Assembly: GCF_004211145.1 (NCBI RefSeq)
Contig: NZ_SEBS01000018.1
Location: 1-64,000, forward strand
Direction: 5' to 3'
DNA length: 64,000 bases
Origin: Flavobacterium sp.
GTDB lineage: Bacteria > Bacteroidota > Bacteroidia > Flavobacteriales > Flavobacteriaceae
A program made the translations under genes and the position numbers. The notes under the pieces are model-generated. The model made no database searches and had not been told where the DNA came from. It saw nothing but the letters and a program-made list of their open reading frames with translations. How positions within the stretch are numbered: position 1 is the first letter of the stretch; the number at the start of each line of letters is the position of its first letter. This document shows positions 54,343 to 61,979 of this stretch, in pieces.

Positions 54343-54924
54343 ATGAACGAAGCACTCCATAAAAACCTTTCGCGCTATGTTTCCTACACCGATGAGGAAC
54401 TTGCGATTCTCGATTCGCTTGTCACGAGCCAATTCATACCCAAGAAAACGGTGATGTTGCGAGCCGGCGAGAAATGCAATTTTGAAGCTTTTGTCGTACA
54501 AGGTTGCGTCAGAAAATACTGCATCGATCCTGATGGAAACGAACTCGTGCTGCAATTCGGAATCGAGGACAATTGGATCGGCGACATCTCGTTCAACAGC
54601 TATGAGACCAATCCAAGCCGCGTGTTCATTGAAACGCTTGAAGATTCACACTTCCTGATGTTCACGCCCGAATCGAAAGAAGAACTTTTGGAACGCGTGC
54701 CCAAATTCGAACGATCGTTCCGCATCCTCGTGCAACGGAACGTAACCGCGACCCAAAACCGGCTTTTCGATACGATTTCGAAAGACGCCACATATAAATA
54801 TCTCGAGTTCCTGAGGCTTTACCCGACGATCCCGCAACGCGTCGCCCAACATTACATCGCTTCGTATTTGGGGATTTCGGCGGAATTTTTGTCGAAGGTA
54901 CGGGCGAGGTTGGCGAAGGGGTAG
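54343..54924 (+). CDS. Crp/Fnr-family cyclic-nucleotide-binding-type regulator
   Basis: Cytosolic protein of 193 aa. The cNMP-binding-like beta-roll covers about 25-125 (LRAGEKCNFEAFVVQGCVRKYCID, NELVLQFGIEDNWIGD), and a C-terminal helix-turn-helix-like part (YKYLEFLRLYPTIPQRVAQHYIASYLGISAEFLSKVRARL) is short, as in flavobacterial Crp-like proteins. The phosphate-binding cassette is not clearly conserved, so cAMP binding is doubtful. It is transcribed alone, with an octamer array after its stop codon. Confidence 0.88.
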   Translation: MNEALHKNLSRYVSYTDEELAILDSLVTSQFIPKKTVMLRAGEKCNFEAFVVQGCVRKYCIDPDGNELVLQFGIEDNWIGDISFNSYETNPSRVFIETLEDSHFLMFTPESKEELLERVPKFERSFRILVQRNVTATQNRLFDTISKDATYKYLEFLRLYPTIPQRVAQHYIASYLGISAEFLSKVRARLAKG

Positions 54925-54930
54925 TTTTTT

Positions 54931-54955
54931 GTTGATGCGTTGATGCGTTGATTTG
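54931..54955. repeat. Octamer array GTTGATGC, left copy of an inverted pair
   Basis: GTTGATGC, GTTGATGC, GTTGATTTG starting 7 bp after the Crp-like stop codon. The 17-mer at 54939-54955 is the exact reverse complement of 55098-55114. Confidence 0.8.
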
Positions 54956-55097
54956 AATACGAGACTATCTTGACGGACAATATCTCCGATTACCATCTTC
55001 CTACTTTCCATCCAACAACTCAACCTATTTCTTTTCCTCACCTTTCTTTTCCTCACCGTCGAAACCATCCTCGGGCGTCTTCGCCAGGGAATAATTT

Positions 55098-55138
55098 CAA
55101 ATCAACGCATCAACAAATCAACAAATCAACAAATCAAC
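55098..55138. repeat. Octamer array AAATCAAC, right copy of an inverted pair
   Basis: CAAATCAACGCATCAAC (55098-55114) followed by three exact AAATCAAC units (55115-55138). With the left copy it encloses 142 bp without a gene. Confidence 0.85.
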
Positions 55139-55210
55139 ACTTCTTGTCCTAGTTCAATGCCCAACGTTAAAATCAATCGCAACTTTGCCTTGTAATTAAA
55201 ACACAACGCA

Positions 55211-56089
55211 ATGGACCGCAAAGATTTTTTAAAAAAAGGGCTGATGGGAACGGGAATGTTCGTTGCCTCGGCCGCAATGGGCGACGTGCTCAAGAACGAC
55301 ATCGACGAGATCAAGGAACTCGAACCCGTCGGTTACAACCATTTGCCGAATATTGACAGCAAAATCCTCGAAAATACGATTCTCCATAAAGCCGAAACCC
55401 GCGGTCACGCAAACCATGGCTGGCTCGATTCGCACCATACGTTCAGTTTCGCGAACTACCACAATCCCGAACGCATGCATTTCGGCGTACTCCGCGTTTT
55501 GAACGACGACCGCGTCGATGCGGGAAAAGGTTTCGGAACACATCCGCATGACAACATGGAAATCATTTCGATTCCGCTTGAAGGCGATCTGGAACACAAG
55601 GACAGCATGGGAAATACGGCCGTGATCAAGAAAGGCGACATCCAGGCGATGAGCGCTGGAACCGGAATTTTCCACTCCGAATACAACAGGAATTCCGACC
55701 AATTGACAAAATTCCTTCAGATCTGGATCTATCCGAACAAGCGCAACGTCACGCCCCGTTACGACCAGATCACGCTCAATACGCAAGATCGGCACAACAA
55801 ACTCCAGCAGATCCTTTCGCCGAACCCGGACGACGACGGCGTTTGGATCCATCAGGACGCGTGGTTTCATTTGGGTTCTTTCGACGAAGATTTCAAAACC
55901 GAATACCAACTGAAAAAACCAGGAAACGGGATTTACGCATTCGTGCTCAAAGGCGAATTCTCCATCGGTAACATCGAATTGAATCAACGCGACGGCTTGG
56001 GAATCTGGGACACGTCGGCGATCGACATCACCGCAAAATCCCCGGACGCCGAAATCCTTTTAATGGAAGTTCCGATGTCGATTCAATAA
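55211..56089 (+). CDS. Pirin-family protein
   Basis: Bicupin of 292 aa. Metal-binding motif region GTHPHDNMEIISIPLEGDLEHKDSMGN holds the His/His/Glu set (HPHDNME, LEH), followed by AMSAGTGIFHSEYN typical of pirins. The N-terminus (MDRKDFLKKGLMGTGMFVASAAM) looks like a signal or Tat-like leader without a clear twin arginine, which is uncommon in pirins and may mean export. Pirins act as quercetinases or redox-sensing regulators; the role here is unknown. It is probably followed by YceI in one unit. Confidence 0.88.
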   Translation: MDRKDFLKKGLMGTGMFVASAAMGDVLKNDIDEIKELEPVGYNHLPNIDSKILENTILHKAETRGHANHGWLDSHHTFSFANYHNPERMHFGVLRVLNDDRVDAGKGFGTHPHDNMEIISIPLEGDLEHKDSMGNTAVIKKGDIQAMSAGTGIFHSEYNRNSDQLTKFLQIWIYPNKRNVTPRYDQITLNTQDRHNKLQQILSPNPDDDGVWIHQDAWFHLGSFDEDFKTEYQLKKPGNGIYAFVLKGEFSIGNIELNQRDGLGIWDTSAIDITAKSPDAEILLMEVPMSIQ

Positions 56090-56120
56090 AAACACTTCTC
56101 CGGAAGACAAGTAAATCATT

Positions 56121-56152
56121 TTCAAATTTTCAAATTATCTAATTCTCAAATT
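56121..56152. repeat. Octamer array reaching the YceI start codon
   Basis: AATTTTCA, AATTATCT, AATTCTCA, AATTATG(T) in 8-bp phase, forming the immediate leader of the YceI gene. Confidence 0.7.
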
Positions 56153-56683
56153 ATGTCAACAACCAAATGGGTCCTCGACCCAACTCACTCAGAAATCGCT
56201 TTCAAAGTAAAACACATGATGTTCACCAACGTTTCAGGAAAATTCGACACGTTCGAAGCGACCGTTGAAACCGAAGGCGACGATTTCACGACTTCAAAAA
56301 TCGAATTTTCAGCCGACACGGCTTCGATCAACACCGGAAACGCCGACCGCGACAACCACTTGAGAAGCGCTGACTTTTTCGACGCCGACCAATTCCCGAA
56401 GGTAACTTTCAAAGCCGGCGGTTTCGTAAAGAAATCAGGCGACGATTACACGCTTACGGGCGATTTGACGCTTCACGGCGTAACTAAACCCGTAACGCTC
56501 GAAGCCGAATACGGCGGATTATTGCAGGATCCATGGGGAAACACGAAGGCCGCATTTTCGATCAACGCGAAAATCAACCGGAAGGATTGGGGATTGAATT
56601 GGAACGCCGCGCTTGAAACCGGAGGACTTTTGGTAAGCGAGGAAGTGAAATTCGCGATTGAACTTCAATTTGTGAAGCAATAA
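56153..56683 (+). CDS. YceI-family protein
   Basis: Lipocalin-like beta-barrel of 176 aa. Typical YceI features: KWVLDPTHSEIAFKVKHMM at the N-terminus, IEFSADTASINTGNADRDNHLRSADFFD, FPKVTFKAGGF, LTLHGVTKPVTLEAEYGG, and INRKDWGLNWN at the C-terminus. YceI proteins bind isoprenoid-type lipids such as polyprenoids. This copy lacks a signal peptide, so it may be cytosolic, unlike the E. coli protein. It ends at a terminator. Confidence 0.93.
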   Translation: MSTTKWVLDPTHSEIAFKVKHMMFTNVSGKFDTFEATVETEGDDFTTSKIEFSADTASINTGNADRDNHLRSADFFDADQFPKVTFKAGGFVKKSGDDYTLTGDLTLHGVTKPVTLEAEYGGLLQDPWGNTKAAFSINAKINRKDWGLNWNAALETGGLLVSEEVKFAIELQFVKQ

Positions 56684-56690
56684 ATAATTT

Positions 56691-56712
56691 CCCGGTCTTG
56701 GCCGGGATTTTT
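56691..56712 (+). terminator. Terminator of the YceI gene
   Basis: CCCGG (56691-56695), TCTTGG, CCGGG (56702-56706), then ATTTTT. Starts 7 bp after the stop codon. Confidence 0.8.
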
Positions 56713-56719
56713 GGTTTTG

Positions 56720-56751
56720 GACCTAACAGATTTTTCAAAACCTGTTAGGTC
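56720..56751. repeat. REP-like palindrome GACCTAACAG
   Basis: GACCTAACAG (56720-56729) and CTGTTAGGTC (56742-56751) enclose a 12-nt A/T-rich loop. It directly follows a complete terminator, so its role is not clearly termination. Compare 3388-3420. Confidence 0.5.
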
Positions 56752-56806
56752 TAATTTATGCCAACCCGAAATCAAAAAAGCACACGTTTCCACTTATTTT
56801 GTCAAC

Positions 56807-57100
56807 ATGACCAAGATTCTCTACATCGGGAAAAATCCTGAGATTACGCAAACCGTTCTACGATTGTTGAATGCGCGTGACGATTGGTTTGGCATCGCAG
56901 CCGAATCGGATATCGAAGCCATTGCCTTATTTTCCAAACACGACATCGACATCGTATTACTGGGTTGCGGGCTTGCACAGGAAAGCGAAGAATATCTGTC
57001 GGGATTTTTCAAAAGTGTCAAACCTGAAGTCGCGATCGTCCTGCATTATGGCGGCGGCAGCGGTTTACTCACGAACGAGATACTTTCGGCGATTGGCTGA
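56807..57100 (+). CDS. Receiver-like protein lacking the phospho-acceptor Asp (97 aa)
   Basis: Single domain with the look of a truncated receiver: MTKILYIGKNPEITQTVLRL, DIEAIALFSKHDIDIVLLGC, FFKSVKPEVAIVLHYGGGSG. The phospho-acceptor Asp expected in the DIVLL strand is replaced (VLLGCG), and the acidic pocket at the N-terminus is missing. A pseudo-receiver that binds a partner without phosphorylation is the likeliest role. The ATG at 56807 is chosen; the upstream part of the open frame is the palindrome region. Confidence 0.6.
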   Translation: MTKILYIGKNPEITQTVLRLLNARDDWFGIAAESDIEAIALFSKHDIDIVLLGCGLAQESEEYLSGFFKSVKPEVAIVLHYGGGSGLLTNEILSAIG

Positions 57101-57107
57101 AACAAAA

Positions 57108-57131
57108 AAGCCCGATGATGAAAACGGGCTT
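57108..57131. terminator. Bidirectional terminator between receiver-like and LRR genes
   Basis: AAGCCCG (57108-57114), 10-nt loop, CGGGCTT (57125-57131), with an A6 stretch to the left that gives a T-run on the minus strand. Confidence 0.75.
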
Positions 57132-57156
57132 CTTGCTTACAATATATATGAGAAAT

Positions 57157-58011
57157 CTATTCTTCAGTTGCGATCGCAGTGTTCTTATCGCGGTCGTCGA
57201 CTTTTAATGTCATGGCGACACCTTGCTCGTTGACCATCGTCATGTGAAGCGTATCGAGTTGTGCCAATTGGCTTGAAACCAAACCATTGAATTGGTTGTA
57301 CGAGATGTTCATCTCACGAAGTTTCTTCAATTTTTCCAAATCGAAAGGCACTTGTCCTTCCAATTTGTTTTCGAAAAGGCTAAGGTTTTCCAAAGACGCA
57401 AGATTCGCGATCTCAGGACTAAGTTTTCCAGACAGTTTGTTGCTGCTGAGCAAAAGCACTTTTAACGAAGTCATGGCGTAGATCGATGAAGGGATTTCGC
57501 CTTCAAGGTCGTTGTTGAATAACGAAAGTGTCTGCAATTGGCTAAGGTTTCCAACTTGAGTTGGGATACTTCCGGTCAAACGGTTCATATATAGTTCAAG
57601 CGTCTTAAGCTGTTTCATTTGGCCGATGCCGACAGGAATGCTTCCCGTGAATTTATTGAAAGCCAAGTTCAGCGCCACAAGCGACTGTAGGTTTCCGATG
57701 CGTGCCGGAATGGTTCCCGACAAATTGTTCTTAAAAAGATTCAATTGCGTCAATCCGGTCAGGTTGCCGATCTCAGCAGGAAGTTCGCCCGTAAGATTGT
57801 TGTTCGACAAATTTAGTCCGACGACCTGATCGTTCTTGATGTTTACTCCATGCCAAGTGGTTTCGGGTTTCTTCAAATCCCATTTGATTTTCCAGTTGGC
57901 GCCGGCTGTAGTTTTATAAAGGCGGATAAGTGCAATTTTTTCGGCCGCTGGTATGCCGGCGAAAAGTGTTACAGATGTCGTTAAAAGCAGTAGAGTAAAG
58001 ATTCTTCTCAT
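57157..58011 (-). CDS. Exported leucine-rich repeat protein
   Basis: Signal peptide MRRIFTLLLLTTSVTLFAG, then about eight plant-type LRRs of 24 aa (LxxLNLxxNxLxGxIPxxIGNL): QVVGLNLSNNNLTGELPAEI, LTQLNLFKNNLSGTIPARI, LVALNLAFNKFTGSIPVGIG, LKTLELYMNRLTGSIPTQV and others. No anchor or T9SS sorting domain is visible, so it is probably periplasmic or released through another route. The N-terminal part (SALIRLYKTTAGANWKIK-type) resembles the plant-like LRR cap. It is monocistronic and divergent from DUF1761. Confidence 0.88.
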   Translation of the reverse strand: MRRIFTLLLLTTSVTLFAGIPAAEKIALIRLYKTTAGANWKIKWDLKKPETTWHGVNIKNDQVVGLNLSNNNLTGELPAEIGNLTGLTQLNLFKNNLSGTIPARIGNLQSLVALNLAFNKFTGSIPVGIGQMKQLKTLELYMNRLTGSIPTQVGNLSQLQTLSLFNNDLEGEIPSSIYAMTSLKVLLLSSNKLSGKLSPEIANLASLENLSLFENKLEGQVPFDLEKLKKLREMNISYNQFNGLVSSQLAQLDTLHMTMVNEQGVAMTLKVDDRDKNTAIATEE

Positions 58012-58046
58012 GGGGTCGCGATTTAGTGGTATTTAATTCACTTGGG

Positions 58047-58078
58047 TAAAACTATGTTAAACATCGGTAATCGACAAA
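58047..58078 (-). promoter_or_regulatory. Promoter of the LRR gene
   Basis: Minus-strand TTTG (plus 58075-58078), 20-bp spacer, TAGTTTTA (plus 58047-58054). The -7 box differs from TAnnTTTG only at the last base. Confidence 0.5.
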
Positions 58079-58082
58079 TAAA

Positions 58083-58148
58083 ATCGACGAAATACATAAA
58101 CACCAACATAATTATAAAATTTCTCCTACAAAAGCGCATTTCGTCGAT
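58083..58148. promoter_or_regulatory. 11-bp inverted repeat in the divergent LRR/DUF1761 region
   Basis: ATCGACGAAAT (58083-58093) and ATTTCGTCGAT (58138-58148) are exact inverse copies separated by 44 bp; a related ATCGACAAAT lies at 58070-58079. Probably regulator-binding sites shared by the two genes. Confidence 0.5.
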
Positions 58149-58150
58149 GG

Positions 58151-58186
58151 TTTGAAATATGTGGAATTAAAAAATTGTTACATTTG
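58151..58186 (+). promoter_or_regulatory. Candidate promoter of DUF1761 gene
   Basis: TACATTTG (58179-58186) is a perfect -7 element; TTTG (58151-58154) lies 24 bp upstream, slightly long spacing. 29 bp before the ATG. Confidence 0.45.
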
Positions 58187-58215
58187 ATTACCAAACCATT
58201 TAAAAAACAATCATT

Positions 58216-58698
58216 ATGGAAATTAATTTTCTCGCGTTACTCGTAGCGGCGTTGTCCTCGTTGGTCACCGGATTCATCTGGTACAACCCAAAAGTTTTCG
58301 GAACCGCATGGATGAAAGAAACCGGCATCGTCATGGACGAAAACAAAAAACCCAACATGGTCAAGATCTTCGGGATGACGATCGTGTATGCATTCTTCAT
58401 CGCTTTCGTCTTACAGATGTTGGTCATCCACCAATTCGGAGCGCTAGGCTTAGTCGGAGGCGACCCAACAAAGGCGCTGCCATCGTACGCCGCGTTCATG
58501 GGCGACTACGGAATGAAGTTCCGCACGTTCAGACACGGCTTGCTTCACGGCACGATGACAGGACTTTTCCTTTGCCTTCCTGTACTCGGCGTCGGGGCAC
58601 TTTATGAAAACCGAAGTTTCAAGTACACGCTTATCGTCGGCGGCTATTGGGTCGTGACGTGCGCGCTCATGGGCGGAATTATTTGCGCTTGGCAGTAA
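58216..58698 (+). CDS. DUF1761 membrane protein
   Basis: Integral membrane protein of 160 aa with four probable helices: NFLALLVAALSSLVTGFIWY, IFGMTIVYAFFIAFVLQMLV, HGTMTGLFLCLPVLGVGALY and YTLIVGGYWVVTCALMGGII. The WYNPKVFGTAWMKETG and GLLHGTMTG segments match DUF1761. Function unknown; the family is widespread in Bacteroidota. It is monocistronic, with its own promoter and terminator. Confidence 0.85.
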   Translation: MEINFLALLVAALSSLVTGFIWYNPKVFGTAWMKETGIVMDENKKPNMVKIFGMTIVYAFFIAFVLQMLVIHQFGALGLVGGDPTKALPSYAAFMGDYGMKFRTFRHGLLHGTMTGLFLCLPVLGVGALYENRSFKYTLIVGGYWVVTCALMGGIICAWQ

Positions 58699-58714
58699 AA
58701 ACGTATCGAAAAAG

Positions 58715-58741
58715 AATCCCGTCGGTTGGCGGGATTTTTTT
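58715..58741 (+). terminator. Terminator of the DUF1761 gene
   Basis: ATCCCG (58716-58721), 8-nt loop, CGGGAT (58730-58735) then T-run. Confidence 0.85.
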
Positions 58742-58795
58742 TACGATTACGTTAAAGTTTATCTAAGCACGGATTTTCGCGACCCGCAAATCTTT

Positions 58796-58803
58796 TACAT
58801 TTG
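58796..58803 (+). promoter_or_regulatory. -7 element TACATTTG deciding the TTG start of the GNAT gene
   Basis: Perfect TAnnTTTG, 17 bp before a TTG start at 58821. It places transcription start close to 58811 and so supports the TTG codon as translation start. Confidence 0.5.
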
Positions 58804-58820
58804 ACCGTTATTTTCTAGCG

Positions 58821-59993
58821 TTGGAAACCAATTATACGTTTGCCCTTTTCGATTCCGTTTCCGCATTGCCGCCCGATTGGGATGCAGTTTGCGACACGAA
58901 CCTATTCCTTTCGACCGATTATTTGAAGGTGCTTGAGCGATCGGCGCCCAAGAACATGACGTGTCACTTTATCGGTTTGTTCGATGACGGCAAATTGATC
59001 GGAGGTGCGCTTTCGCAATTTCTCGACCTGAACCTGCTCGAATCTTTTGGCGAGCGCGACCGATGCGTGAAGACGAGCGTGCGCAATTTCATGTTCAAAC
59101 GCTTCAGTTCACATGTGCTTTTCATCGGAAACAATATGTTGTCTGGTCAAAATGCATTCGTATTGGCGAAAGGCGTCAACAAAGCCGAAATTCTAAAAAC
59201 GCTCCAAACCGCTGCGCACGAACTCAAATCCATTTTCAGGAAACGCGGCAAAAAAATCCATTTGGTCACGTTCAAGGATTTTGACGCCGACGAAATCCCG
59301 AGTTTCAAAAAAGCAGGCTTCGACGATTATTTCCAGTTCTCCACGCAACCGAATATGGTCTTCGAAGGCGAACCGCATTGGTCGTCTTTCGATGATTACA
59401 TAAGCGCGCTCTCAAAGAAATACCGCGATCAATACAAGCGCGCGCGCAAGAAGTCAGGCGGGATCGACAAGCGAAAAATGTCGCTCGACGAAATCATCGC
59501 AAATGAGAACACGATAAACGATTTGTACGATCACGTGGCGAGGAACGCGCCTTTCAATACTTTTTTCCTGCCCGAAAACCATTTCAGGACGTTGAAGGAA
59601 TGTCTACACGAAAATTTCTTGTTCTACGGTTATTTCGACGATGGAAAACTCATCGGCTTCAACACTTTGATAAAGAACGGCGACGTGCTCGATACGTATT
59701 TCTTGGGTTATGACGAAACCGTCCAACGTGAAAAGATGCTGTATCTGAATATGTTGTACGACATGATCGCCTATTCGATAAACAAGGGTTTCAAGAAGAT
59801 TATTTTCGCGCGGACTGCGCTCGAGATCAAGAGTTCGGTCGGGGCAAAACCGGTGGAAATGTACGGTTTCATGAAACATTCGAACAGTTTCATCAATACG
59901 AAGCTAGAACGCGTCTTTGGATATCTCGAGCCCAAAACCGAATGGCAGCAACGCCATCCGTTTAAGGAAAATGCCGATTTAGTCGTCGGCTGA
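58821..59993 (+). CDS. FemAB/GNAT-like acyltransferase-type protein
   Basis: Cytosolic protein of 390 aa with a start codon TTG (METNYTFALFDSVSALPPDW). Segments CHFIGLFDDGKLIGGALSQF and FLFYGYFDDGKLIGFNTLIK recall the GNAT core, and KKYRDQYKRARKKSGGIDKR resembles peptidoglycan-bridge FemAB-like proteins (PF04339 type). The double GNAT-like layout fits FemAB enzymes. The substrate is unknown. There is no ATG until residue 46, so the TTG start is necessary for a whole domain. It overlaps the lipid kinase gene by 15 bp, tail to tail. Confidence 0.75.
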   Translation: METNYTFALFDSVSALPPDWDAVCDTNLFLSTDYLKVLERSAPKNMTCHFIGLFDDGKLIGGALSQFLDLNLLESFGERDRCVKTSVRNFMFKRFSSHVLFIGNNMLSGQNAFVLAKGVNKAEILKTLQTAAHELKSIFRKRGKKIHLVTFKDFDADEIPSFKKAGFDDYFQFSTQPNMVFEGEPHWSSFDDYISALSKKYRDQYKRARKKSGGIDKRKMSLDEIIANENTINDLYDHVARNAPFNTFFLPENHFRTLKECLHENFLFYGYFDDGKLIGFNTLIKNGDVLDTYFLGYDETVQREKMLYLNMLYDMIAYSINKGFKKIIFARTALEIKSSVGAKPVEMYGFMKHSNSFINTKLERVFGYLEPKTEWQQRHPFKENADLVVG

Positions 59994-60869
59994 TTTCGGG
60001 ATCGTGACCTTCATCTGCCTCGGAAGAATGTAGATGTCGAGGTCGGTTTCTTCGCCGAAATATTCCCCGTCGATTTGGAAATGCACGGGAACCGTGGTCG
60101 TTACCTTCGCTCTATCGGTCGAAATTATCTCGACTTCGCCCGTATCCAGTGGCATATTTCCGGTAATGATTTTCCCGAACAAAATTATGTCGAGCGTCCT
60201 GAGGATTACGATCTCAAACTTCCCGTCGTCCATCTTGCCGACCGGATTTATCGTCACGCCCGTTCCATATCGCTGTGAATTCGCAACGACGACCATTTTC
60301 GCGTCGGTCGTGATGGTTTCCCCGTTCGCTTCGACGGTTACTGAAAACGGATCGCCCTGTTCCTGCAGGGTCGCGATACTTTGCAACGCGTATCCGATTT
60401 TTCCGCGAACGGAACTATTCTCGTAATTCTTGACCAAACCCGCGTTGAGCCCGATGTCGGCCAAATGAAGGCTTCGCTCACCATTAATGCAGACCATGTC
60501 GAGCTCCATGAAATTGTCGCTGAAGATGACTTCGAGATTTTCCTCGAGCGAATCGGGGAAATTCAAATCGACCGACAAACCGTTGGCCGAACCCGCGGGA
60601 ATAATTCCCATGATCACGTCATGATTTTCCATGGCTTCGGCGACCATTTTGATCGTCCCGTCGCCGCCCGCCACGAAAATGCGTTCGGGTTCATGCTCGT
60701 CATATAGTTTGACGATGGCTTGCGGATCGTCTTTGCCCGTGGTTTCGAAAACGACGATGTCGATTCCTTTGCCGTTCGCATATTCGGTCACGGCCGATGT
60801 CATTTCGGCTTTGTCGAGGTCGCCCGAGATCGGGTTTACGACAAACAGGAATTTCTTGTTCGATTTCAT
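59979..60869 (-). CDS. YegS/diacylglycerol kinase-like lipid kinase
   Basis: Cytosolic or membrane-associated lipid kinase of 296 aa. NPISGDLDKAEM near the N-terminus and the nucleotide-binding VAGGDGTIKMVAEAM are the family signatures, followed by IPAGSANGLSVDLNFP and a C-terminal beta-sandwich (VPVHFQIDGEYFGEETDLDI). It phosphorylates a lipid substrate such as diacylglycerol or a sphingoid base. Bacteroidota carry sphingolipids, so the substrate is open. The stop codon overlaps the end of the GNAT-like gene. Confidence 0.9.
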   Translation of the reverse strand: MKSNKKFLFVVNPISGDLDKAEMTSAVTEYANGKGIDIVVFETTGKDDPQAIVKLYDEHEPERIFVAGGDGTIKMVAEAMENHDVIMGIIPAGSANGLSVDLNFPDSLEENLEVIFSDNFMELDMVCINGERSLHLADIGLNAGLVKNYENSSVRGKIGYALQSIATLQEQGDPFSVTVEANGETITTDAKMVVVANSQRYGTGVTINPVGKMDDGKFEIVILRTLDIILFGKIITGNMPLDTGEVEIISTDRAKVTTTVPVHFQIDGEYFGEETDLDIYILPRQMKVTIPKSADD

Positions 60870-60930
60870 ACCCTAAATTTGCGCGATTTTTTGTAATTTG
60901 AAATAAAGTTTAACCAAAAATATAGATTTG

Positions 60931-61899
60931 ATGAAGCCGATTTTGAAATTGTATCGCGGTTATGCCAACGAAGAAGAGCTCATCGTGATGGGCCACGTTT
61001 TTCGTCCGACCACGAAACAGGATTACGATTTTCAGAAAAAGCGCTTCAAGAACGCCAAATCGGTTATCCGGATGTTTCGCATCAAGACGCAGAGGAACGC
61101 CGACGTCTACCTTGAGATCAATGGCGAAAAAATCCACACGAAAACGCTCGACGACGGTTATTTCAAATTTTCGATCCCGTTGAAACAAGAGCCCGAATAT
61201 GGTTGGATCGACTATCGCGTGACGATGATGCACGAAGGAGCGGAAATCGCGACCAAGAGTAGTTTCGTTCGGCCGCACGAGGGGAATTTGGGTTTCATCA
61301 GCGATATCGATGATACGTTTTTGGTGTCGCACACGCGCAATCCGTTCAAGAAATTGTACATTTTGCTGTTCCGAAACGTGAACGACAGGAAGGTTTTTGA
61401 AGGTGTCGTTCCGCATTACCAAGCGCTGAGTACCGCAGGACGCAACAAGAAAAACGAACAGAATGCGTTTTTTTACGTGTCGAGCAGCGAATGGAACCTG
61501 TATCGTTTCATTGTGGATTTCACGGAACTGCACGAACTTCCGCGAGCCGTGCTTTTACTGAAAGACATCAAAACCAGCCTGACCGATTTCTTCATCACGG
61601 GCCGGGGCGACCACAACCATAAATTCGAAAAGATCAAGCATATCCTTGAATTCTATCCGCATCTCAAGTATACGTTACTCGGCGACGATTCCCAACACGA
61701 TCCGTTCCTGTACGAAGACATCTGCAAGATTTTTCCGGTCACGGTCAAAGCGGTCTACATCAGGCAAACCGGGCACGAGAAAAAGCAGAAGGCGATCGAC
61801 GCGATCAAGAACATGGAGTCGATGAACGTCGCGTGTTGCTATTTCAGGGAAAGTGAGGAAGCGATCGAACATTCGAGGCGGATTGGGTTGATTGGTTGA
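60931..61899 (+). CDS. App1/DUF2183-type phosphatase
   Basis: Cytosolic protein of 322 aa. The HAD-like motif SDIDDTFLVSH (DxDxT) and motif region FFITGRGDHNHKFEKIKHIL with GDDSQHDPFLYEDIC are typical of the App1 phosphatidate phosphatase-like domain. An N-terminal beta-sandwich (about 10-115: GHVFRPTTKQDYDF, YFKFSIPLKQEPEYGW) precedes it. It probably acts on phospholipid-type substrates. The ATG at 60931 is used; an in-frame TTG at 60928 would add one residue. It is divergent from the lipid kinase, suggesting linked lipid phosphate metabolism. Confidence 0.85.
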   Translation: MKPILKLYRGYANEEELIVMGHVFRPTTKQDYDFQKKRFKNAKSVIRMFRIKTQRNADVYLEINGEKIHTKTLDDGYFKFSIPLKQEPEYGWIDYRVTMMHEGAEIATKSSFVRPHEGNLGFISDIDDTFLVSHTRNPFKKLYILLFRNVNDRKVFEGVVPHYQALSTAGRNKKNEQNAFFYVSSSEWNLYRFIVDFTELHELPRAVLLLKDIKTSLTDFFITGRGDHNHKFEKIKHILEFYPHLKYTLLGDDSQHDPFLYEDICKIFPVTVKAVYIRQTGHEKKQKAIDAIKNMESMNVACCYFRESEEAIEHSRRIGLIG

Positions 61900-61903
61900 G
61901 ATT

Positions 61904-61938
61904 TGTTCATTTGTTCATTTGTTCATTTGTTCATTTGA
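61904..61938. repeat. Octamer array GTTCATTT x4
   Basis: Four exact GTTCATTT units (reverse AAATGAAC) shortly after the stop codon of the App1-like gene and before the AlkD-like gene. The same octamer forms the core of the 34.9-35.3 kb array. Confidence 0.85.
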
Positions 61939-61979
61939 TACAAATTCGCGAAATATTGCCGAAACAAGATTAAGAATAA

